A stretch of DNA of 64,000 nucleotides from Citrus sinensis. Taxonomy: Eukaryota; Streptophyta; Magnoliopsida; Sapindales; Rutaceae. The notes beneath the pieces were generated by a model. The model made no database searches and had not been told where the DNA came from. It saw nothing but the letters and a program-made list of their open reading frames with translations. Location of the stretch: contig NC_068561.1 of NCBI RefSeq assembly GCF_022201045.2, positions 20,028,501-20,092,500 on the forward strand. Reading direction: 5' to 3'. Both the position numbers and the translations under genes were made by a program. Positions 23,761 to 36,262 of this stretch are shown here, one piece after another; position 1 is the first letter of the stretch; every line of letters starts with the position of its first letter.

Positions 23761-24675
23761 AACTCTCCATCACACATGGTCACTGTCTTTAACTGTCGTC
23801 ACTATCTCCAACTACCAAACACGGAAGTGCCGCCTGTTTTAGATCCGGAAGTATAACCCAATCGCCACCTGTTTATGGTCAGTGATTAAAGAAAATTATA
23901 AATTTTTGTTTTCTGTGCATTCTTGGATTAATTATGTGAAATTTGCTGTGAAAATGATGAATTTTTCAATTGGAATATTAATTGTGTGGAAATTACTGTG
24001 AAAATTGTTGGATTTTTCGTTTGGAATATTAATTGTTGGTTCAGTATAATGTAAAATTATTGTGAAAATTGCAGGAGTTAATATGTATTGGGGAGCAGTT
24101 TTGGGGGAATTATTGATTTGTTTAGAAATGTCTATATGGTTAATCATTCATTTGTCATGATTGCTCCAAATTATTCTTATACTTGTTGCTGGATCATGTA
24201 GTCAATTCCGGCTGCAATAGGCAAACATAGCTATGTAATAATCTAGCCTAAGTTTGTAAATAAAATTCTATAGCAGAAAAATCACCAAGACGTTTCATGT
24301 TCTTAATTAGTTTCTCTTATGTAGCTTGAGTAAAACAAAGTAACTTTTTGATAATAATAAGTCTTCTAACATTACTAACTAATGAGTCTTTTGATAACAA
24401 ACATAGCAAGTTTCGTCTATATTCTCTTAGCGATTAGGTCCCCATAATATACTTCATTTATGTTCATTTCATTGTCTAATTACTCAATTTTACATGGATA
24501 TCTTGTGATAATATTACATATGATTAATTAATTATCTTATTCATTTATTTAATTTCTATTTTTTGACAATTTTTTATATTTTTTGGCTAAGAAATATGAG
24601 TTGGGTGAAAACTACGAGTTGTTGTCGAGGTGTTTTCACATTTTTTTTTGTAGTTAAAGTAGTTTATTATTGATA

Positions 24676-25071
24676 ATGTCATCTAACGTAAATGAAACTT
24701 GAAACTCACTACAAATATGTAACAAATACAATGACCAAATAGAGTTATTAATGTCACGCACTACAAAGAATCCAAATCGAAAATTTTGGAAATGTAGAGG
24801 ATGTAAAAACTTTCAATGAGTGAAAAACCATAAATCTAGTGAAGAGAAAATTGACTTGTTAGTGGAGGAAGTTAGGAAGTTGACATTGGAGATTGAGTGT
24901 TTGTTTGTTAAATTTCAATTGCTTCATAAAGAACTTGTGTACATGCAACAATGTGAAGTGCAAAGACAATTGTTTGACGATGAAATTTGAAGGAGACAAA
25001 CACTAGGATATGATTTCATTAGAATATTTGTGATTGTTGTACTATGTTTTATATATAAGCTTTATTTTTAA
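24676..25071 (+). pseudogene. zf-GRF zinc-finger protein, decayed
   Basis: Reading from an ATG at 24676 in one frame gives a ~131-codon GRF-type zinc-finger protein broken by three in-frame TGA codons. The zinc-finger core is clear: NPNRKFWKCRGCKNFQ followed by a TGA where the family has Trp (TGG). A Cys lies upstream in QICNKYNDQIEL. A coiled-coil stretch follows (SSEEKIDLLVEEVRKL to EVQRQLFDDEI), then a third TGA, then a hydrophobic C-terminal segment (FIRIFVIVVLCFIYKLYF). Plant genomes carry many small GRF proteins of this shape with a C-terminal membrane anchor. Its role inside a transposon is unknown. The frame and stops are seen; calling it a cargo gene is inference. Confidence 0.8.
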
Positions 25072-26011
25072 GTTGTTTCAATTTGTACTATCCATTGCAA
25101 AAAACTTGTAGACGTACGTTGTTGTTATAAATCTCTATTGGATGTTGAAATAGTTCACAATGAGTACAAGCACATCAATTGTAATAATTTATGCAATTGA
25201 AAATTATAAAAAAATATTGGAAATTATATAAAAAAATCATTGGAAATTATAAAAAAAGCCACCAAACCAAAAACAAATTATCATGAAAAAAACAACAATA
25301 GTGCAATGATTAATTCATCACTAGAATTAGTTGTTTTAAGCTAAATCTAAATAAAAAAATAGAGAAAATAATATGAACAAAACACAAGTCAAACATCAAT
25401 CACAACGATTGATGTCTTCATTACATTATTGGTGTAGCAATTGTTGGAAATTTCCACTTTTAGATCCTCCTTAAGTCATCGAAGGAGAACAACAATGTGA
25501 TTGTAAAACATATGATGGGATTGGTTACTGTAATACACAAAAAATTAAAAATATTGTATTACATTTTGGAAATTTAAAAATATAAGTATACATTAAGAGT
25601 CTGTAATTTTAATTCAACAATTTACTGTGTGCCAATTGTAAGGAAATGGCTGATATATATATATATAATCCGTATTAAAAATTTATAATTAAACTTTCTT
25701 CATGATTTAAATTTAATTCTTATATTATAGTAGCCTAAAGTCTTATATTGGTTGAAATTTGCATTAACAGTACTTCCTTCTTATAATGTCCAAATATTCT
25801 CAACAATATACTTCATTATGTATCTTCAAAATAAGAGAAAAGTTTAACATAAAAATTCATAAACTTACCACGGTCACATTGCTTCGCTGTATGGAGATTT
25901 CACTAGGCACTTCATAAGACGATGGAGCATCTTCTTGTACATCATGTAAAATTATGACAGACAATTAAACGAAATCCAAATGAAATTAGAAAACACATAT
26001 TTACATTTCAA

Positions 26012-27240
26012 TTAACCTTTTTTTTTTGCAATCTTCTTCTTTTGGGTAGATTTCTTACGAATTACATATTGTTTTCTCAGACAAAGAGGATGACTATTAC
26101 GACATGCTACTGCTAGATCATTGATTACATCTTCAAAAATAGTGTTAATGCTACAACTTATTTCACCTGTAGCAGTTGTAGGTGAAACAATTGTTTTCAC
26201 ACTTGCACACTGAATTTGCTTCGGCAGATCTTTCAGTGCATTATTAATCCAATCCAATACAAATTTGTAACTATTTTCATCATCATCAGCTATGTCTGCA
26301 ACCTCAGAGAAAGCAATACACATTTTATCATATCTGTCCTGTTGAAAAGATAAATGTTACACATCATAACTAACTTTCACATGCTATAGGATCTCCTCAC
26401 ATCTTTCCTCCACCTAGATAAAATGTACATTTCTGGAAGTAATTCGACACTGTTACGTATCAACACTTCAAGGGCATGTCTACAAAAAATCCTCTTAAAT
26501 TGAAACTTTAAACATATACAACTAACTTTACACTCAACTTCTTCAAAAACAACCTCAAAGTTTCTTTTCTTTTCTTATCCATATGATTCATTGATTTCAT
26601 ATATTAATCCCACAGAATTAACTACATCACAATACATCAGTGCAGTTAATTCTTGTTGGAATTCTTTAAACTTAAAAAGAGTGTACACTTCTTCATCTTG
26701 CTTCTCTATCTCATATTTTGTTACACGTTGAGTATTTTTGCTGAAACATTTGGCATCTACCCAAAATACCTGCTTTAATCAATCCTACTCATCTAAATCA
26801 ATGAAAAAAAAACCTTTGAATTTTGCTTGCTTTTTCTATAAGTATTTTAGAATTGTCATAGCATTTCCTTCTTTAAGCAGTAATCGCCTAGCTTTGTCAA
26901 CAAGATTTCTGCAATCTTTGTCCAGACTCAATCCATGATTGTGTTAAAGGTTTAAAGTTCGAAAAATCTATTTTTCATCTTCATTTACACAACCCTTAAT
27001 TCTAGCATCACAACCAATTTTCACAATAAGTTTTGGCTTCAACGTATTAGTAGATTTACTTTCCCACTTGCTGCTACGGTCGCATGCAAATGTCGTGTAT
27101 TTTACATTCTCATCACTCCCTCTCTTACTAGTTAGCTTATTCACATGAAGCCCTTCTTGATTAGCATAATATTTGTAAAGCGTCCACATTTCGTCATTAC
27201 TATCAAATAATATCTCAAGAGTTGACTCATATTTTTCCGA
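26012..27240 (-). pseudogene. FAR1/FRS-type transposase-derived gene, decayed
   Basis: On the minus strand the FAR1 DNA-binding domain is open at 26968-27189 (MWTLYKYYANQEGLHVNKLT, then YTTFACDRSSKWESKS and GCDARIKGC). The same frame then runs through stops (one replaces the usual Trp of KW) into HNHGLSLDKDCRNL. The linker before the MULE domain follows (VFWVDAKCFSKNT). Next come a SWIM-like zinc finger (CKVSCICLKFQFKRIFCRHA) and ELLPEMYILSRWRKDVR. The tail is open at 26012-26323 with FRS-like ENSYKFVLDWINNALKDL. Between VFWVDA and the SWIM region there is far too little DNA for the catalytic DDE core, so it is internally deleted as well as stop-ridden. It cannot encode an active transposase. 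Confidence 0.85.
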
Positions 27241-27990
27241 TTATACATCTTTGACTTCGACCTCTTTCCAAATTTTCTATTTCTACAAAATAATTAACAT
27301 TTGTATTAAGAATAAATTATTATAAATATTTACATAATTTTAGTCCAGCAAAAATTTAATCCATTAAGTTTCTAAAAATTTAAATTTAAAACATTTCTAA
27401 ATCAAATAAAATTTTCATTATTATTTATTGTTATCATTTAACTAGTAAATTACTTCCAAAAATATTAAGCAAAATGCAGGTACATTTCTATTGTTACTGA
27501 TATAACAGAAAATAATATTTAAAATAAAAAAAAATCACTCTTCATAATTAAGTAATTATAAGCTTTAGGTTTTGCTTCTGGATCTAGATCGGACTCTTGG
27601 AGAATTTGTGTAAAATCGCTCCCAGGAGTATTAAGCAAAATGTGCTTCCGTGTTTGCGTCAGCCGTCAAGTGTGGTGTTGATCGGGGTAGGCGTATGAAA
27701 GTGAGGAACTAGTAGCACTCGTGAGTGAGGATGAGCAAGTAAAGGAGGGGAAGTGGGGATGAGTGAAGAAGACTTTTGATGCATGTCGTTTTCAATTGCT
27801 TCATAAAGGATTAGTGAGTTTGTCATTTTCTCTATATTTTTAATATTTTCAGCGATATAAAATTCTCTCTCTGCCAAGAGAAGAGACAGCCCAAACCTCA
27901 CGTGATCCCCCACAGCTTTCGTCACTTTCACTTTTCTTTTTTTAACATTAAAAAATTGTCACAAACCTTGAAAGAGGAAAGAGGAAAGAG

Positions 27991-28020
27991 GCGAAACGAC
28001 AGCAACAGAGGTCGTTTCGC
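27991..28020. repeat. Perfect 10-bp palindrome at the right transposon end
   Basis: GCGAAACGAC (27991-28000), a 10-base spacer, then its exact reverse complement GTCGTTTCGC (28011-28020). The outer arm is also the terminal sequence matched at the left end (23320). Confidence 0.9.
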
Positions 28021-28721
28021 TCAGTCTTCTCTTAGTCTCTATGACAATAAGCATTTTCCTTTTAAGAGTTTATCTTTATTATTGGAATCCCGTTAACTTA
28101 CATGTAATATAACTTAGCACTTGTCTTATTATTTTGCTTCTGTTTATTTTTTTTTAAGGAAATCGTGGAATAAAAAAAAAAAAATGGCCAAACATTTTAT
28201 TTGTTAATTAAGCTTCAATTCATTTGTCAATGGGGTTAGGATCTGGTTATGTAACGGTATCGCGCATAAGTCATGGTAAATATGTCAATAATGGTGTGCA
28301 CTAAATCATACTAAGACGGTCATATACATATATGTACAAACAGTCATTCATTTCATATATATGTGATCTTTAGCGGTCAGTTATTGATTTGTTTATTTTA
28401 CTTGTTATTTCTCTGCTGGTTTCAATTAAATAACTCTCTTAGCTTCTCTTTCCAAAAGTAACAGTTGAAGCAAACAAACAAACAAAACAATTACTAAGAC
28501 TTGATTACAAAATCAGCAAAGAAACGGGTACATAATAAGACATCGAATTTGAAATTCATTATTAATACAAGTGCATGCAACTTGCAGCCAGCTTGCTTGC
28601 TAGCAAACTTCCGCCCTAATTTTCTTTCTTTACAAATATTTCATACTCTAGCTAGCTTATTGCCAAGATGCATTCTGGAAAACACACAAGTGATGCAGCT
28701 CAATATTCAATGATCTCCCAA
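28021..28721. other. Intergenic DNA between transposon and VQ gene
   Basis: AT-rich; the right part is the likely 3' UTR of the minus-strand VQ gene. Nothing else recognised. Confidence 0.5.
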
Positions 28722-29204
28722 TTAAAAGTCATCCCAGTTGGAACAAATATCTATACATAAGCTAGAAAAAGCAGCCAAACCCGACGGTGATGATGAAGAC
28801 ACACACTCATGAGCTTGACGTATAAAATGATGATCATCGTGACCATGTCCAAAATTGACTTCATCACTGACAACAGCAGCTTGAATATTCTCCGAACACT
28901 CAATATTTGACGATAAAGATGATGATGATGATGTTGCTGCTTGATTTCCAGTAAGTCTTTGAACTAGCCCCATGAATTCTTCAGGCCTTACGTGAATAAT
29001 CTTGGGGGAAACCAAATAAATAACCACAGGAGAACGTTTTTGATGAATTGCCGGCTTCTTTATAATCTTTGAAGAATCGGAGCATTTGCCTATCTTCAAA
29101 GCGGCTGGCCTTGGACCCTGTAACTTTTTTCGCTTCACCGCCGGAAATTTCAACATCCGACTATCGTCATCTTCACTAGTAGTAGTGAAAGAAATCATCG
29201 ACAT
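28722..29204 (-). CDS. VQ-motif protein (MKS1-like)
   Basis: VQ proteins are small nuclear regulators that bind WRKY transcription factors and often MAP kinases, tuning defence and stress genes. This intronless frame gives 160 residues. The VQ motif FMGLVQRLTG is at residues 77-86 and matches the consensus FxxxVQxLTG exactly. It is preceded by PVVIYLVSPKIIHVRPEE, a block shared with the MKS1/VQ8/VQ20 group, and by a basic stretch (VKRKKLQGPRPAALKIGK) that may serve as nuclear signal. A Ser run (93-99) and His/Asp-rich patch follow. The ATG at 29202-29204 is about 85 bp from a TATAAAT on the same strand. Several W-box cores lie upstream, which suits WRKY feedback. Which VQ number it equals cannot be settled by eye. 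Confidence 0.92.
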   Translation of the reverse strand: MSMISFTTTSEDDDSRMLKFPAVKRKKLQGPRPAALKIGKCSDSSKIIKKPAIHQKRSPVVIYLVSPKIIHVRPEEFMGLVQRLTGNQAATSSSSSLSSNIECSENIQAAVVSDEVNFGHGHDDHHFIRQAHECVSSSSPSGLAAFSSLCIDICSNWDDF

Positions 29205-29289
29205 CTTCTCTTTAATGTACGTATTGCAAGAAGTATAAAGTTAATACGATCTCGGTATGTGAGTTGAAATATGCATAAATCGCAGATGA

Positions 29290-29296
29290 ATTTATA
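29290..29296 (-). promoter_or_regulatory. TATA box of the VQ gene
   Basis: TATAAAT on the minus strand, about 86 bp upstream of the start codon, with no other gene between. Confidence 0.6.
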
Positions 29297-29362
29297 CATG
29301 TAGTGAGGTTGAGGAGCCAGTCCAAAAGAAAAATGACAAGAACTCGGTCTTAGTTTGAATAG

Positions 29363-29772
29363 GTCAATTTGTAGTAGAATATTTCTGTTTATGCTGCAGG
29401 TATATTTTTGCCGGCCCTTTTGTCAAGAAGTTTCTAACTAATAATTTTTCAATCTTGACTTGAACAAGCAAAATTCAAAAGCGAGAGGGTACTGTGTGAC
29501 GAAGTCTTCTATATATCCATCAGTCAAGTCAAATATATAGTTCATTTTCAAAAATAATGTCCACCCTTTTTGTATTTTATGTAAGCCTTTGCTTCTTCTT
29601 TTTCAATTTAGCAAAGACGAGATAAAAGATTTCAAAACACTGAAAATTAATTTGAAAGCTTGAATTCTTCGATACACAGAACCTGATTAATTATTAATTA
29701 GTTCGTCAATTAGGTTATCTATGCGACGACAATCAAGCTTTCTTTTTGACCTGCAACATTTTCGTCTGTCAA
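29363..29772. promoter_or_regulatory. W-box core cluster upstream of the VQ gene
   Basis: TTGAC or its complement occurs at 29363, 29422, 29455, 29523, 29528, 29705, 29746 and 29768. For DNA this AT-rich I estimate under one expected by chance in this span. WRKY factors bind TTGAC cores, and VQ proteins are their partners. Confidence 0.55.
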
Positions 29773-30209
29773 ATAGAAGCCACATAATACACAAAAAAGA
29801 CCAGGTTTAGAGATAATTTGCTTTTGAAAGAAAAAAAGTGATCAATGCCACTCATAATTTTTTCCCCCCGTTTTCTTTGATGTGCGTTTACCTTCTAAGA
29901 TCCTGGCGTGGGGTCCGCTAACTTTTTTAGTAACATCTGTTATTAGTTGTATTCAGTTTCTTTTAATCTTGCAACGTAATTAAGTTATCTCAAATCATTC
30001 CAATGCATGATAACGTACATATCCAAACTTGTAACACAATTAAGTGCCCATCTCAAGAGAATAATAACCGCTTATATAACTCAATTAGACATTAGAATGA
30101 CAGTACAGATTTAAAAGCAAAATAATATTATCGCTTATTTTCTAGTTACAATTTAAATATACCTAGCTAGTCTTTTGGAGTTTAGCCGAATGATTTTTAA
30201 GTAGTTTTA
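29773..30209. other. Intergenic DNA left of the foldback element
   Basis: AT-rich sequence without coding signal or repeat structure that I recognise. Confidence 0.5.
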
Positions 30210-31035
30210 TTTAAATAAGGGAAATTATTATTGCACTACTTTTCTTTTACTTTATGTTCATCTAACCATCATAAAATTCTAACATGTTCTTTATACCACC
30301 TATCTTTTAATATTTGTATCAATTAGCCACTTTTACACTAACACCGTTAAATAATTTAAACGAAATAATAATTTTACCCCTAAATAAATTAAAAGATTAT
30401 TTTATCTTATAAAAAATTTAAAAATAAAAAATTATAATTATAAAAATACCCCTACATTTAATAAAGAAATAAATCCAAAATTAGAATTTTTATTTTTAAT
30501 AAAAAATATTTTAATAAAAAATTATAATTATAAAAATAATTACAAAATTTTGGGATTTAATAAAAAATCCCTAAATTATTAAAATTTTTGGATTTATTTT
30601 TTAATAAATAAATTCAGTTATTTCAATGAAATTTTGTAAAATTATAAATTTTTAATAAATAAATTCAGTTATTTTTTATTCAAATTTTGCAAAATTATAA
30701 ATTTTTAATAAAAATAATTATTAAAATTTTGTAAAATATAAATTTAATAAAAATCAGCTGAGCACCTCTATTTTGGATTTATTTTTTTAAAATTTAGGGG
30801 TATTTTTATAATTATAATTTTTTTCAAAGTTTTTATTAGATAAAATGGTCTTTTAATTTATTTAGAGGTAAAGTTATCATTTCGTTTAAATTATTTAACG
30901 ATGTTAGTGTAAAAGTGGCTAATTGATACAAATTTAAAAAGAAATATGGTGTAAAGAACATGTTAGAATTTTGTGGTGGTTTGATGAACATAAAATAAAA
31001 TAAAGGTGGTGCAAGGATAATTTCCCTTTAAATAA
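30210..31035. mobile_element. 808-bp Mutator-type foldback MITE with 9-bp target duplication
   Basis: The element (30219-31026) begins GGGAAATTAT and ends ATAATTTCCC. Each end extends into a long inverted repeat of about 250 bp, readable on the right as the complement of the left: TTATGTTCATC(T/A)AACCA, AATTCTAACATGTTCTTTA, GTATCAATTAGCCACTTTTA, and so on. It is flanked on both sides by the identical nonamer TTTAAATAA (30210-30218 and 31027-31035). Long inverted ends and a 9-bp duplication are the signature of the Mutator superfamily. There is no coding capacity. The middle (30599-30750) contains about 2.7 degenerate copies of a ~50-bp A/T module. The intact duplication suggests younger age than the 23-28 kb element. 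Confidence 0.93.
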
Positions 31036-31176
31036 TCACTCAAGTTTAAATCTTAGATGAAGATCTATCCTTTGTATCTCTATAATCAATTAATTTTAAA
31101 TATTTGTTTAGGTTGATAGTATTCTTGTCCTAATACAAAATTAATGGAGCCGAGCAAGTCCTATGATGATAGAAGA

Positions 31177-31802
31177 TAGGGATGGCAACGGGGTGGGAGT
31201 GGGTAGGCCTACCCCATTCCCCACCCCATTAAAAATTTCGACCCCATTTCCCACCCTATCCCCCAATAAATTCACCCCATTTCCTATTTACTTATTTTGT
31301 AGTAGATATGAATAAATAATTTTAATAAATTAAAAATTAGAGACTTAAATAAAATCACATATTATAAAGTATTTAAACTTTATTAAAAAATTCTCCAAAA
31401 GGTTGAAACAATATCTTGAAATAATATCAAAACTAAAAAATGTTTGAAGAAAGCAACACATTGAGAGAGAAAAGAAAGCAAAATAATGTCCTAAGGCTGA
31501 ATAAGAATTATAATGTAGGGTTTTATTTTAGTTATAGCCTATTTATATTATGTGAAAATAAAAAAAAATTAATTAACATTGTAATTGATAAAACAAAATT
31601 ATTGAACAAAAACATAAAAAAAATATTCATATATAATGGTGATTGGGGTGGGGGTAGTTTAGGAAATACAAAATTAAATCCCACCTCATTAAGAATTTGT
31701 GGATTATTTTTCTCTAATTCTCTAAAAAATTATATCAAATTCACCCTATTTGGGATGGGGCCCCATAAGACTCTAAAACCGTGAAGTATTTTGTCATCCC
31801 TT
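31177..31802. mobile_element. hAT (Ac/Ds-like) non-autonomous element
   Basis: The left end TAGGGATGGCAA and the right end TTGTCATCCCTT are near-perfect inverted repeats. They resemble the Ac/Ds terminus TAGGGATGAAA (family knowledge). The 8-bp flanks ATAGAAGA and ATACAATA match at six of eight positions, fitting a decayed hAT target duplication. Inside each end are C-rich tracts with ACCCCATT-type repeats; the middle is AT-rich and non-coding. A 114-codon frame at 31440 inside has no domain. Confidence 0.75.
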
Positions 31803-32519
31803 ATACAATAGTTGTTGATAGCATGTGAGCAGCAGTGTCATTGGTTTAAATATCCAAGGAATTTATTTAATAAATCAATTTATTTGGAACCATCCGATAG
31901 GCAGGTGGCAATACACGTGATTAATAATTCCATTTAATTTTTTCTAAATCAGTAAATTTTTAATGCAATACCTTAAAAATATTAATGCGGAATTTTTTTT
32001 TTTGAGAAAATTTTCCATTCCTGGCCAAAGAAGTAATTTACTTAGATTATCGTTTCTAAATACAAAATATACAAGGTTAATTGATATTTTTATCCGGTTA
32101 CACCATTTTGACCTTACCATATATAAATTGAAAGAGAATAATTAGTACTAGTACTGCTACATTCAAATGTATTCATAATTAGTACCATTTTGACCTTACC
32201 ATGCATGCATTAAAATGTTAACGTAACCCCAAAAGAATAAAACCATTAAAAAAAAATTAAGTACATTTACAAATCATAATCATAATAGCAAGTAATAGAA
32301 GATAATGGATTCTTTGCCGATAAACACTCCCTCTCTCGGAAGAACAACCCTGTTCTGTTGTCCATGGCGTCTCCATTCTTGATTCTCATTCTATGTTCTT
32401 AGCAAGATTTGGAATTATTATTTATATTTGTATTTTTCTTTGTTTGATAAATTTTGAGATGATGGAATTAAAAGGAGAAAGAGAGGGTGATGATCTAAGC
32501 TAAGAGAATTAATATTTTG
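31803..32519. other. CDPK upstream region
   Basis: Contains the presumed promoter and 5' UTR of the CDPK gene. A 17-base segment (TACCATTTTGACCTTACCAT-like) occurs twice, near 32098 and 32181, marking a small duplication. No gene. Confidence 0.5.

Positions 32520-36262
<3,743 letters not shown>

Larger units (their letters stand above)
23320..28020. mobile_element. Degenerate Mutator-like element with GRF and FAR1-type genes
   Basis: The left end (23320 to about 23415) and the reverse complement of the right end (about 27925-28020) align over ~95 bp with gaps. Both begin G-GAAACGAC, followed by a pyrimidine tract, then AAACAATTTTTA / GACAATTTTTTA, then an A-rich block ending in AGTGGAAATTGA / AGTGAAAGTGA. 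By eye this is about 70% identity. Inner matches also occur: AAACACGGAAG at about 23817 is mirrored near 27643. Between the ends lie a plus-strand zf-GRF relic and a minus-strand FAR1-type transposase relic, pointing toward each other. No convincing 9-bp target duplication was found, so insertion is old or an end is displaced. Long ends plus a FAR1 transposase fit a MULE; exact bounds are inferred. Confidence 0.75.

Noticed and set aside
31440-31784. 114-codon plus-strand frame
   Set aside because: Lies inside the hAT-like element in low-complexity A-rich DNA, with no transposase motif.
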